Source: Spartobacteria bacterium UBA5019
GTDB taxonomy: Bacteria > Verrucomicrobiota > Verrucomicrobiia > Chthoniobacterales > Terrimicrobiaceae
Reading direction: 5' to 3'
DNA: 18,573 nt
Assembly (NCBI GenBank): GCA_002396485.1
Contig: DGXZ01000088.1
Coordinates: 26,174-44,746, forward strand
Shown here: positions 7,280 to 14,659 of the stretch, in pieces
Position numbering within the stretch: position 1 is the stretch's first letter
Layout: each line of letters opens with the position of its first letter
Notes under the pieces: model-generated
The model's database searches: none
What the model saw: the letters and a program-made list of their open reading frames with translations, nothing else
What the model was told of the DNA's origin: nothing
Position numbers and translations under genes: made by a program

Positions 7280-7639
7280 CTACGGCTGTGTTGGCTCGGC
7301 GTTTTTTGCCCAAGCGGGCGGGGTGGCGAAGAGATGTAGGAGTTTGAGTTTGGCGAGTTGGGTGTTGAGGTCGGCGGGGACTTTGGTGATGCGTTTGAGG
7401 ACTTGGAGTCCTTCGTTTTTGAGGTGGATGGAGCCGAGGCGGATGGTTTGGAGTTGGCGCAGGATGCGGGTGACTTCGCCGGTTTCGCCACACAGGCGCC
7501 ACTGGCGGGCGAGGCGGGCGCTGATCCAGTAGGCCAGGAAACAGATGCGCACATGGTTGATGACGCGTTCGGGCTTGCGATGGAAGATGGGGCGGAGTTG
7601 GAGGTAGCTCTTGAGTTCGCAAAAGGCTGACAAAAAAAG
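7280..7639 (-). pseudogene. C-terminal remnant of an IS1634/IS4-type transposase
   Basis: The - strand frame opens abruptly beside the atp terminator and gives about 117 residues resembling the tail of IS1634/IS4-type DDE transposases: FCELKSYLQLRPIFHRK, then RVINHVRICFLAYWISARLA. It closes at TAG 7280-7282. The N-terminal part with the DDE catalytic domain is missing, no real start codon exists (only a TTG), and I could not recognise terminal inverted repeats. It is therefore a dead fragment. The rest of this gene-poor stretch (7185-7279) holds nothing I can identify. Confidence 0.7.
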
Positions 7640-7674
7640 AGGCTGCCAATTCTTACAAGAGAAGGGCAGCCTCT
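7632..7674 (-). terminator. strong intrinsic terminator of the atp operon
   Basis: AGAGGCTGCC (7638-7647) and GGCAGCCTCT (7665-7674) are perfect ten-base complements around a 17-base loop. Read on the - strand, the stem is followed by a run of T (the A run at 7632-7638 on +). It begins 12 bases after the atpG stop. On the + strand the stem is followed by GGTTTTT, so it may work in both directions. Confidence 0.9.
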
Positions 7675-7685
7675 GGTTTTTGATG

Positions 7686-8552
7686 CTATCCGAGTGCCAA
7701 CTGCGCTGTGGCGATTTCGAGAATCTCGTTCGTGATACTGGCCTGGCGGGCTTTGTTGTATTCGAGGGTGAGGTCCTTGACGAGACTCTTGGCGTTGTCG
7801 GTGGCGCTTTTCATGGCGACCATGCGGGCGCTCTGCTCCGAGGCGCGCGTGCTTAGTTGGGTCTGGAAAACGATATAATGCAGGTAGGCTGGAAGGATCG
7901 CGTTGAGCACGGAGTTAGAATCCGGTTCGAATGTGAAACCGGCCTCTGGTGCGGGGGATGCTTGGTAGTGACTTTCAATGCCGGCTTCTTCCAAGCAGGT
8001 GATGGGAATAATGGGCAAATCTGTTGGAATTTGCGAGAGTGTGTTGGCGAACCGGGGATAGAGGATGGAAACCTTGTCCACCGTGCCGTCGAGGAATTTC
8101 TCGATGCAAAACTTCGAAATCTGTTTGCAGTGAGCAAAGTTCGGTCGCTCATGCAGCGGGAAGTCAGCAAGCATTTTGCGCTTCGTGCGTGCGAGAAACT
8201 GCGTGCCTTTTCGGCCAATGCTGACAAACTGGGTCTTCGATGGGTCAAAGGCTAGTGCCTCGCGCAAAATGTTCGTGTTCAGGGCACCACAAAGTCCCTT
8301 GTCCGTGGACATGAGGATGACTAGATGATTTTTTACCTCCCGCTCTTGCAGAAGAGGATGTGCAGAGTTCTCTAAAGTCTCTTTTAGAGAAACAATAACC
8401 CTGTTGAGAAGGTGGGCATAATCGCGGCCGTTCAGTGCGGCCTGTTGGGCCTTGCGCATCTTGGATGCCGCGACCATCTGCATGGCCTTGGTGATCTGCG
8501 CGGTGTTTTTGACCGACTTGATGCGTCGGCGGATGTCGCGGAGGTTGGCCAT
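7686..8552 (-). CDS. atpG: F1 ATP synthase subunit gamma
   Basis: Gamma is the rotor shaft that couples proton flow through F0 to catalysis in the alpha3-beta3 ring. The 288-residue length is typical. The N-terminal helix MANLRDIRRRIKSVKNTAQITKAMQMVAASKM and the C-terminal helix (MKSATDNA, then LTLEYNKARQASITNEILEI) are the two family signatures that form the coiled-coil shaft. The Rossmann-like middle is less conserved, as usual. The ATG is six bases from the atpA stop and has no Shine-Dalgarno, consistent with coupled translation. It is the last gene of the operon here. In most bacteria atpD and atpC follow it, but here a terminator does. Confidence 0.97.
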   Translation of the reverse strand: MANLRDIRRRIKSVKNTAQITKAMQMVAASKMRKAQQAALNGRDYAHLLNRVIVSLKETLENSAHPLLQEREVKNHLVILMSTDKGLCGALNTNILREALAFDPSKTQFVSIGRKGTQFLARTKRKMLADFPLHERPNFAHCKQISKFCIEKFLDGTVDKVSILYPRFANTLSQIPTDLPIIPITCLEEAGIESHYQASPAPEAGFTFEPDSNSVLNAILPAYLHYIVFQTQLSTRASEQSARMVAMKSATDNAKSLVKDLTLEYNKARQASITNEILEIATAQLALG

Positions 8553-8558
8553 GGCTTT

Positions 8559-10097
8559 TTAAAGGGTGTTGAAGGATTGGAATTCCTCAAGGGCGGCCTT
8601 GAGTTCCTTCTCGACCTCTTCATCGAACATGCGTTTTATGCCGACCTTCTCAAGAAGAGAGGCTTTGCGAGTTTCGATGAATTCCACGAATTTGTTTTGA
8701 GTCGTTTTAACTTTATCGACCGCGACAGGGTCAAAGAGTCCTTTCTGCATGGACCAGAGGATGATGGCCTGCATTTCGACGGAAATCGGATTGTATTGCG
8801 GTTGCTTGAACAATTCGACGATGCGGGCGCCGCGCTCGAGAGTGGACTTCGTTTTAGCGTCCAAGTCTGATCCAAATTGCGCAAATGCAGCAAGTTCACG
8901 GTATTGTGCGAGATCGCCTTTGATTTTTCCTGCAACTTGCTTCATCGCCTTGATCTGTGCTGCGGATCCCACGCGGGATACCGAGAGGCCGACTGAGATG
9001 GCGGGGCGTATACCTTGATAGAAAAGGTCGGTCTCGAGGTAAATCTGACCGTCTGTGATCGAGATGACGTTCGTCGGAATGTAGGCTGAGACGTCACCCG
9101 CCTGGGTCTCGATGATTGGAAGGGCGGTGAGGGATCCATCGCCAGCCTCTTCGGAAAGACGGGCCGAGCGCTCGAGCAGACGGCTGTGGAGATAGAAAAC
9201 GTCGCCGGGATAGGCTTCGCGGCCGGATGGGCGTTTGAGGAGAAGAGAAATCTGACGGTAGGCGTTAGCGTGCTTTGTGAGGTCGTCAAAAACAATGAGA
9301 GCATCCATGCCATTGTCCATGAACCATTCACCCATGGCAGCCCCGGAGAAGGGCGCGATGTAGAGGTCGGCAGCCGGGTCGGATGCGGTGGCGGCGATGA
9401 TGATCGTGTATTTCAACGCATCATTCGCTTCCAAAGTGCTGACAACACGGGCGATATTCGCATTTTTCTGTCCGATTCCGACGTAGATGGAATAGAGTGG
9501 ACGGAAATTCGGGTCTCCACTTTCCTCGGCAGCGCGGTTGATTTTTGCCTGATTGATAATGGTATCAATCGCAATAGTCGTCTTGCCTGTGGCGCGGTCA
9601 CCGATGATGAGTTCGCGTTGGCCACGGCCGACGGGAATCATGGCGTCAACGCTCATGATGCCGGTTTGAACGGGTTGGCTCACCGAGCGGCGTTTGATGA
9701 TGCCGGGGGCGATTTTTTCAACGGGGTAGGAGGTGTCGTGTGGGATCGGGCCCTTGCCGTCGATGGGACGTCCTAGTGCATCAACCACGCGTCCGAGCAG
9801 ACCTTTTCCTACGGGAACGGAGAGGAGCTTGCCGGTGGTCTTGACTTCGTCGCCTTCGCTGACCTTTGTGTAGTCGCCGAGCACGATAACGCCGACTTCT
9901 GTTTCCTCGAGGTTCAGGGTAATTCCTGTAATTCCATTGGAAAACTCAACCATTTCATTGAGTTTAACTGCGCTGAGGCCTTCGACGCGGGCGATACCGT
10001 CGCCGATTTCACGGACTGTTCCGACGTTTGTTTTGCGGGCAGCGCTGCTTTTGACCGCGCTGATTTTTTCTTCGAGTTCGAGGACGATGTTGCTCAT
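8559..10097 (-). CDS. atpA: F1 ATP synthase subunit alpha
   Basis: Alpha carries the non-catalytic nucleotide sites and supplies the arginine finger to the catalytic sites on beta. The 512-residue length is normal. An N-terminal beta-barrel (about 25-95, VGTVREIGDGIARVEGL) precedes the P-loop GDRATGKT (166-173). SVGLSVSRVGSAAQ carries the arginine finger, and a C-terminal helical domain follows. The alpha P-loop is usually GDRQTGKT; here residue 169 is Ala instead of Gln. Gene order (after atpH, before atpG) and the sequence leave no doubt that this is alpha and not beta. The spacing to atpH is 12 bases, and there is no Shine-Dalgarno. Confidence 0.98.
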   Translation of the reverse strand: MSNIVLELEEKISAVKSSAARKTNVGTVREIGDGIARVEGLSAVKLNEMVEFSNGITGITLNLEETEVGVIVLGDYTKVSEGDEVKTTGKLLSVPVGKGLLGRVVDALGRPIDGKGPIPHDTSYPVEKIAPGIIKRRSVSQPVQTGIMSVDAMIPVGRGQRELIIGDRATGKTTIAIDTIINQAKINRAAEESGDPNFRPLYSIYVGIGQKNANIARVVSTLEANDALKYTIIIAATASDPAADLYIAPFSGAAMGEWFMDNGMDALIVFDDLTKHANAYRQISLLLKRPSGREAYPGDVFYLHSRLLERSARLSEEAGDGSLTALPIIETQAGDVSAYIPTNVISITDGQIYLETDLFYQGIRPAISVGLSVSRVGSAAQIKAMKQVAGKIKGDLAQYRELAAFAQFGSDLDAKTKSTLERGARIVELFKQPQYNPISVEMQAIILWSMQKGLFDPVAVDKVKTTQNKFVEFIETRKASLLEKVGIKRMFDEEVEKELKAALEEFQSFNTL

Positions 10098-10109
10098 GTG
10101 AGTGGTGTG

Positions 10110-10496
10110 TCAGGATTGTTTAAGTGTTTCGAGGCGGGACTGGATGCTTCCGTCCCAGACGTTGCTGCCGAGTTTGACGCGAAGGCCGCCGATGAGGTTC
10201 GGGGAGTGGCGGAACTCGGTGGTGATTTTTCCGAATTTCGTGGAGAGGTTGGATGATATCTCGCTGCATTTTTCATCCGAGAGTTGCGTTGCGCTCTCGA
10301 CAAGCGCATGGTGGCGGGCTACCTCCAGGCGGGTGAGACGAGTTATGAATTTCAGCATCTGAACATAATTGCGAGGCTTTTTCTCAACGATCTCTGTGGC
10401 GATCATGCTCAAGCGGTTTTGATCGAGTCGGCCATCCACGATGGACAAGTCGAAAAGTTCCTTGGATTGGCGTCGGGCTTCCCGGCTGAGTTTCAT
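10110..10496 (-). CDS. atpH: F1 ATP synthase subunit delta, compact form
   Basis: Delta (OSCP) sits on top of F1 and joins it to the b-subunit stalk. Only 128 residues are encoded from ATG 10496, against about 175-185 in most bacteria. The C-terminal part is clear: NLIGGLRVKLGSNVWDGSIQ, then SRLETL, the delta signature. The N-terminal part (KLSREARRQSKELFDLSIVD, then LTRLEVARHHALVESA) looks like a shortened helical domain. From memory, similar short deltas occur in Verrucomicrobiota and Planctomycetota; I could not verify this. The frame stays open upstream to 10667, but that would overlap atpF and encode an unrelated Ser/Pro-rich stretch, so I reject the longer start. The ATG follows the atpF stop by ten bases. 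Confidence 0.88.
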   Translation of the reverse strand: MKLSREARRQSKELFDLSIVDGRLDQNRLSMIATEIVEKKPRNYVQMLKFITRLTRLEVARHHALVESATQLSDEKCSEISSNLSTKFGKITTEFRHSPNLIGGLRVKLGSNVWDGSIQSRLETLKQS

Positions 10497-10506
10497 GGTG
10501 ATTGTG

Positions 10507-11007
10507 TCAGGCTGCGAGTTGCTTGGAGGTCTCGCTGGCGAGGCGCTCTTGGTCAGCTTCGGTGAGGACTTTGCCGACGACCTTGGCTGTGGTTTCCACG
10601 ACGAGATGAACCATTTCCGATTTGACTTCTGCAACCATGCGGGCGCGCTCGAGGGAAACGCTCTCATTGGCTTTGATGATGATATTCTCTGCGTCTTTCA
10701 CAGCATGTTGGATGTGTTTCTGAGTCGAAGCTTCGCTCGATGCGCGAGCTTCCTCGATGATGCGTTGTGCATCGGAATTCGCTTTGCGGAGGATTTCTTG
10801 GCAACGGATTTCGGATTCGGCGAGGTGCTTTTTAATTTTTTCAGCATTTGCCTGTCCTTCTTCGATCGTGCGGCGGCGTTGCTCGAAAATGGAGATGATC
10901 GGTGCGAAGGCGAATTTCTTGAGGATCGCGTAAACAATCAAAAACAAAATGACTTGCGCGGCAAACTTATGCCAAGCGATACCGAACTGAGTGAGGAGCT
11001 GATCCAT
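10507..11007 (-). CDS. atpF: F0 ATP synthase subunit b
   Basis: The b subunit is the peripheral stalk that holds F1 against the a subunit. The protein has 166 residues: one N-terminal transmembrane helix (about 13-32, FAAQVILFLIVYAILKKFAF), then a long charged coiled coil to the end (RRRTIEEGQANAEKIKKHLA and onward) with no Pro or Gly breaks. Length and layout are typical. A single b gene is present and no b' gene is seen. The start has an A/T-rich leader (a run of T just before ATG) and no Shine-Dalgarno. A strong stem-loop separates it from atpE upstream. Confidence 0.95.
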   Translation of the reverse strand: MDQLLTQFGIAWHKFAAQVILFLIVYAILKKFAFAPIISIFEQRRRTIEEGQANAEKIKKHLAESEIRCQEILRKANSDAQRIIEEARASSEASTQKHIQHAVKDAENIIIKANESVSLERARMVAEVKSEMVHLVVETTAKVVGKVLTEADQERLASETSKQLAA

Positions 11008-11045
11008 TAAAAAAAAGGGTTGGTTTTTGGTTCTAAAATGGTTTT

Positions 11046-11076
11046 CCGGAACCGCCCGACGGGCGGACGGTTCCGG
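11046..11076 (-). other. intercistronic stem-loop between atpE and atpF
   Basis: CCGGAACCG (11046-11054) and CGGTTCCGG (11068-11076) are perfect complements. A competing inner stem, CCGCCCG/CGGGCGG (11052-11058 and 11060-11066), overlaps the outer arm. The structure starts eight bases after the atpE stop. No T run follows on the - strand, so it is unlikely to be a full terminator. It may instead protect the 3' end of atpE mRNA or cause partial termination. Confidence 0.7.
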
Positions 11077-11084
11077 TTGAAACG

Positions 11085-11327
11085 TTAGCGGCCTTGGAAT
11101 GCAAGAATGAGAGCGTAAATCGCGATGGCCTCTGCGAGAGCCATTCCGATGATGCTCAGAGTCAGGACTTTGCCGGAAGCATTTGGGTTGCGCCCAACGG
11201 CTTCCACGGCTTTTCCGCCGATCATTCCGATGCCGATGGCTGCTGCCGCGCCAGCGATGGCGAGGGTGAAGCTGCCTGTGATTCCTCCGGCTGTAGCAGC
11301 CGCTTCTGCGATGAGTTGTGGTATCAT
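11085..11327 (-). CDS. atpE: F0 ATP synthase subunit c (proteolipid)
   Basis: Subunit c forms the membrane rotor ring and carries the ion-binding carboxylate. It has 80 residues from ATG 11327, the usual length, with two hydrophobic helices. The first holds the glycine/alanine packing motif AGAAAAIGIGMIGG (26-39). The loop is GRNPNA (45-50), in place of RQP. The second holds the ion-binding E66 in GMALAEAIAIYALIL. The residue after E66 is Ala and the Gln/Ser ligands of sodium-type rings are absent, so it should translocate protons. A GTG at 11357 in the same frame would add ten charged residues (MEKKPTRNNK), which are atypical for c. I keep the ATG. A stable hairpin follows the gene. Confidence 0.95.
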   Translation of the reverse strand: MIPQLIAEAAATAGGITGSFTLAIAGAAAAIGIGMIGGKAVEAVGRNPNASGKVLTLSIIGMALAEAIAIYALILAFQGR

Positions 11328-11402
11328 TTTATTGTTTCTTGTTGGTTTTTTCTCCACCGCCCGCAGTCATTGCCACGGTCCCGGCGGAAAAAGTGTTAAA
11401 AA

Positions 11403-12263
11403 TTAGTGGCCCTCCTCCTCGTCGTGTGAGGTCGAGAGTTGGATGTAAACCGAGCAGAGGAGCATAAAAACGGTTGCCTGGAGAAGGCCAACGAGGATTT
11501 CCAAGAAATAGAACGGAATTGGGATTGTGATCGAGGTGATGTAGGACATCCACTCGGGTAAACCAAGGCTCTTCCCAAGCGTAATCATGGTCGTCAGGAG
11601 GGTTTCACCTGCAAAGACATTGCCGAATAGTCGCAATGAGAGGGACACCGGGCGGAAGGCCATGGAAACAACTTCAATCAGCCCAACGAAGAGAAAAATC
11701 GGAATCAAAGCAATTGCCATGAACCCCGTGAGGCCGCCCTTGACGCCAAAGATGTGGCTCAGGAAACCCTTCACTCCCACTTCCTCTATCGACCAGTAGA
11801 GCCAGAAGAACATGAAGACCACGGCCATTGCCAGTGTCATGTTCATGTCAGCCGTGGTGGGACGCAGAAGGGGAGCGGTGACTTCAAAGCCGTAGGCCGA
11901 CTCTTTGCCCCAGCCGATCGAACCGACTCCGGGCAGCAGGGCGAACCAGTTTGAGACAATGATGAAAATAAATAGAGTCGCCAGCAGGGAAAAGACGCGT
12001 GCGACCATGTGTGCACCAACGATGCTTTCGATGAGATCATAAAGACCTTGGACAACGGCCTCGAAAAAATTCTGCGTCGGTCCGGGAATAACGGTCATGT
12101 TTCTGGTGGCCTTGCGGGCAAACCAAATAATGAAAGCGGCAACGCCGACGCCGACGAACACGGAATTGGACAGCCACTCAAGGAAGGGTTCTCCCTGAGA
12201 TGACGGGAAAATTGTCGGGGCGTTGAGTGTGAGTGCGGATGCTAGAATGGTGGAAAACGGCAT
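11403..12263 (-). CDS. atpB: F0 ATP synthase subunit a
   Basis: Subunit a forms the two proton half-channels against the c ring. It has 286 residues with about six hydrophobic segments. The essential arginine is R211 in SLSLRLFGNVFAGE, equivalent to R210 of E. coli. The preceding segment MFFWLYWSIEEVGVKGFL and the C-terminal helix with LQATVFMLLCSVYIQLS are typical. The C-terminus is acidic/His-rich (SHDEEEGH). It is the first structural gene of the operon; no atpI or atpZ precedes it. The start has no Shine-Dalgarno and lies one base from the arm of a long inverted repeat in the 96-base leader. Confidence 0.97.
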   Translation of the reverse strand: MPFSTILASALTLNAPTIFPSSQGEPFLEWLSNSVFVGVGVAAFIIWFARKATRNMTVIPGPTQNFFEAVVQGLYDLIESIVGAHMVARVFSLLATLFIFIIVSNWFALLPGVGSIGWGKESAYGFEVTAPLLRPTTADMNMTLAMAVVFMFFWLYWSIEEVGVKGFLSHIFGVKGGLTGFMAIALIPIFLFVGLIEVVSMAFRPVSLSLRLFGNVFAGETLLTTMITLGKSLGLPEWMSYITSITIPIPFYFLEILVGLLQATVFMLLCSVYIQLSTSHDEEEGH

Positions 12264-12354
12264 GGTTCTTCGAACAAGTCGGTTTTCGAATTCGGGAGTT
12301 CCATGGCAGGCCAGTCTCTTGGCGCTGGGCCTTCCCGATTTCGAAGAACGGTTC
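12264..12354 (-). promoter_or_regulatory. nested inverted repeats in the atpB leader
   Basis: GTTCTTCGAA (12265-12274) and TTCGAAGAAC (12340-12349) are perfect ten-base complements 65 bases apart. Inside them TCGGGA (12292-12297) pairs with TCCCGA (12333-12338), and GGCCAG (12309-12314) with CTGG-GCC (12325-12331). The arms nest in order, so one long folded RNA is possible. The outer 3' arm ends just before the atpB ATG. It fills the spacer between midA and atpB. Confidence 0.6.
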
Positions 12355-12359
12355 TTTTA

Positions 12360-13394
12360 TCAGACCTTCGGAATGAGGCAACCCAAAAGAGGCTGACTTG
12401 CTGATTTTTTTCGATCGGGAAATAGCGTGCCATGAGATTGCTCAAGCACACGGAAAGCCTCAGCCGCTGTCTGGAAGCGGGTTGGGAGTTTCGGTGCGAG
12501 AAAATTTGCAAGGCTGGAGTGCGAGACGCATCTCCAGCCCTGTTGCTCCCCCCAAGTTTCGATGTCGGAAAAATTCACATCCGCCGTGAGGTCGCAGCGA
12601 CCGGGCGCTTGGTAGATATCCTCACCGTTTAGGACTTGATGAGCCGCGTAGCCGCGCAGGCTGCCAGCCGGTCGCCGGTGATAAAGCGTCGGCATGGTAT
12701 CTCCGTAATCTATCGTAAGCATGGCGCCGGATTTCCATTGGGGCGACCAGTCCTGAAGCCAGCGGTGGTAGGATTCATGCACCTCCACACGCTGGCCTGC
12801 GTTGAAGGGATGCTGGAAAACTGTGGAGTCCGGGACTGTGCAGGATTGCAGAATTTCGTGGCATCTCCCGTTTTCAATGCGCACGTGAAGTTCCAGCCAA
12901 TCTCCGGCGGTGCGCTCAAAAACGCGGCAGGGGAATGCGTCCACAAGCTCGTTTGAAAAAATATGGGCGCGCCCGCTGAGTGCATCCAGAGCGGCTGGAA
13001 GGCTCTCGTGCCATGTGACACGCAGCCCGCTGAGGAGTTTTTTCTGTGCCTTGCGGAGCGGGGGGGAGACTTCAACAATGTGGTAGCGCAAGCGAAGGCG
13101 TTTCCACCAGCCAAGGGATGTGAGGATTGCGTGGGCGAGTTGGCCGCTGCCGGCGCCGACTTCAATCACATCGCGCGCGCTTTTTTTTTCAATCCACGCG
13201 GCGATTCCCAGCGCCAGCGAGCGGTCGAGCGTGGCCATGGTCGAGAAGTCTCCCCGCCGCCCTACCGTGTGGATGCGGGTGGAGTAGTAGCCGAACGCGG
13301 GATGGTAGAGCGCCGCTTGCATGAAGCGGTGAAAAGGTATTGAGCCGCCAAGCTCATTCTGGAGGCTGCGGAGGAAGGCTCCCGCCGTGCTCAC
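12360..13394 (-). CDS. MidA/NDUFAF7-family SAM-dependent methyltransferase (DUF185)
   Basis: The mitochondrial relative NDUFAF7/MidA methylates an arginine of a complex I subunit; the bacterial role is not established. The protein has 344 residues. The N-terminus PFHRFMQAALYHPAFGYYST and GDFSTMATLDRSLA are family hallmarks. The SAM-binding loop is VIEVGAGSGQLAHAI with GAGSG at 80-84. Later come FSNELVDAFPCRVFE and TIDYGDTMPTLY, also typical. The start is GTG 13394, overlapping the stop of the TPR gene (GTGA), so it is translationally coupled. It lies 96 bases upstream of atpB, and co-transcription with the atp genes is possible. Its position next to a bioenergetic operon fits a role in respiratory or ATPase assembly, but that is inference. 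Confidence 0.85.
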   Translation of the reverse strand: MSTAGAFLRSLQNELGGSIPFHRFMQAALYHPAFGYYSTRIHTVGRRGDFSTMATLDRSLALGIAAWIEKKSARDVIEVGAGSGQLAHAILTSLGWWKRLRLRYHIVEVSPPLRKAQKKLLSGLRVTWHESLPAALDALSGRAHIFSNELVDAFPCRVFERTAGDWLELHVRIENGRCHEILQSCTVPDSTVFQHPFNAGQRVEVHESYHRWLQDWSPQWKSGAMLTIDYGDTMPTLYHRRPAGSLRGYAAHQVLNGEDIYQAPGRCDLTADVNFSDIETWGEQQGWRCVSHSSLANFLAPKLPTRFQTAAEAFRVLEQSHGTLFPDRKKSASQPLLGCLIPKV

Positions 13395-14659
13395 GGCGTC
13401 GTGAGCTTCTCCTCATCGTTGGTGAGGTTCTGCCATTTCGTTTTGAAATCCGGATCGTAGCGCTGGTCCTGCAGGTCGAGCATGATCTCGCGCTGCCGGA
13501 TGATTTTTTGAATGCGCGGCTGGATTTCCTGCCAGACTTCACGCAGGAGACGAAGCGAGCCAGGCTCCCGGTCCCAGAGGACGGCGTAGCTCTGGATGAA
13601 ATCAATGGCGTAGGCGGGTTCCGCCCGGTCGTTGGCGAACCACAAGTTTTTCGGGGGCTCGGGAGTTTCGAGCAGCATCGGGGCGATGTAAATATTGCGC
13701 AGCATGGCCTCGATGTATTTGTCCCGAGCCTCACTCTCACGGCTCTCCAGCGAACAACTCAGCGCCCACCCGAAAATGAAAGACGGTTCCTTGAAGTCGG
13801 AGGGATAGTCTTGCTCATAGCGGGCAAAAAATTTCGCAGCCTTGTCAGGCGCTTCCGCCAAGAGGTGCAGCATGGGGATGAAAAAACGGGTGCCTTGATT
13901 ATCTGGAGGATTGCAAGCGAGGAGATCCTCAAGCCCTGCGCTGGCTTCGGCGAAATGGCCCAGATGCCAATTCGTCATGGCGCGGCCATAGATTGCGCGC
14001 AAGTAGGGGCGCGTCGTGTGGTCCTTCCACCAGAGTGTCTGTGGCTGGCTGCGTAGGTCTGCGTCGCGTCGGATGACCTCGTCGTAGGCGTCGCCACAGG
14101 CTTTCCAGTTCCCGGAGCTGAATTCGATATCAGCAAGCTCGATGCGGGCTGGCGAGCAGTCTGGATTCTTTTCCAGCGCGAGACGCAGGAGGGCTTGTTT
14201 TTTTGACTGGGAACGGAGCCGCAAGGCGGTGCGGACGAGGCCTGCCGCAACATCGAGCGGCGCCGGGGCGGCCTGTTCCGGGCGGCCGTTTCGAAGCACA
14301 AGCAGGCTCGTGACTGCTTGGAGTTCCTCTGAGATGGCCTTCGTCGCAGGCATGAAGCGGATGTTGATTTTCGACTCCGCCGAGAAGGCTCGCCAATCTT
14401 CCTCCTCCCAATCCTGATTCTGTGGAATGAGGAGCTGATCGGGGGGAGGGGTTTTATCAAGAATGCGGTAGAGAAGATTTTCGATGCGGGCCTGATCGAG
14501 TTCCTCCATGAGTTCAGGCGGGGCGATCGGTGCGCCGGTGCGGTCGCAGATGACAACGAGTGTGGGCAAAAACCAGTCTACTCCGCTTGGAACGGGCTCT
14601 TCGAGGTCCAGCCAGTGCAGATGCCAGGTGTTGCGTGGAGTTTTGAGAGCCTGAATCAT
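13391..14659 (-). CDS. TPR-containing protein of unknown function
   Basis: I cannot name this 422-residue protein. Its N-terminal part (about 1-105, with HWLDLEEPVPSG and PTLVVICDRTGAPIAPPEL) looks like a small alpha/beta domain of the type annotated DUF6930-like. The centre and C-terminus (about 160-350) are helical repeats: KACGDAYDEVIRRDADLR, PYLRAIYGRAMTNWHLGHFA, and then NPPDNQGTRFFIPMLHLL, a pattern seen in ST7-like tetratricopeptide proteins. There is no signal peptide or membrane segment, so it is probably cytosolic and a protein-binding scaffold. It overlaps the exonuclease gene upstream by ATGA and the methyltransferase gene downstream by GTGA, so the three are made together. Confidence 0.7.
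   Translation of the reverse strand: MIQALKTPRNTWHLHWLDLEEPVPSGVDWFLPTLVVICDRTGAPIAPPELMEELDQARIENLLYRILDKTPPPDQLLIPQNQDWEEEDWRAFSAESKINIRFMPATKAISEELQAVTSLLVLRNGRPEQAAPAPLDVAAGLVRTALRLRSQSKKQALLRLALEKNPDCSPARIELADIEFSSGNWKACGDAYDEVIRRDADLRSQPQTLWWKDHTTRPYLRAIYGRAMTNWHLGHFAEASAGLEDLLACNPPDNQGTRFFIPMLHLLAEAPDKAAKFFARYEQDYPSDFKEPSFIFGWALSCSLESRESEARDKYIEAMLRNIYIAPMLLETPEPPKNLWFANDRAEPAYAIDFIQSYAVLWDREPGSLRLLREVWQEIQPRIQKIIRQREIMLDLQDQRYDPDFKTKWQNLTNDEEKLTTP

Noticed and set aside
7358..7630. + strand acidic open frame
   Set aside because: It is the antisense of the transposase remnant.
10497..10667. Longer N-terminus for atpH
   Set aside because: It would lie within atpF in another frame and encodes a Ser/Pro/Lys-rich sequence unlike delta.
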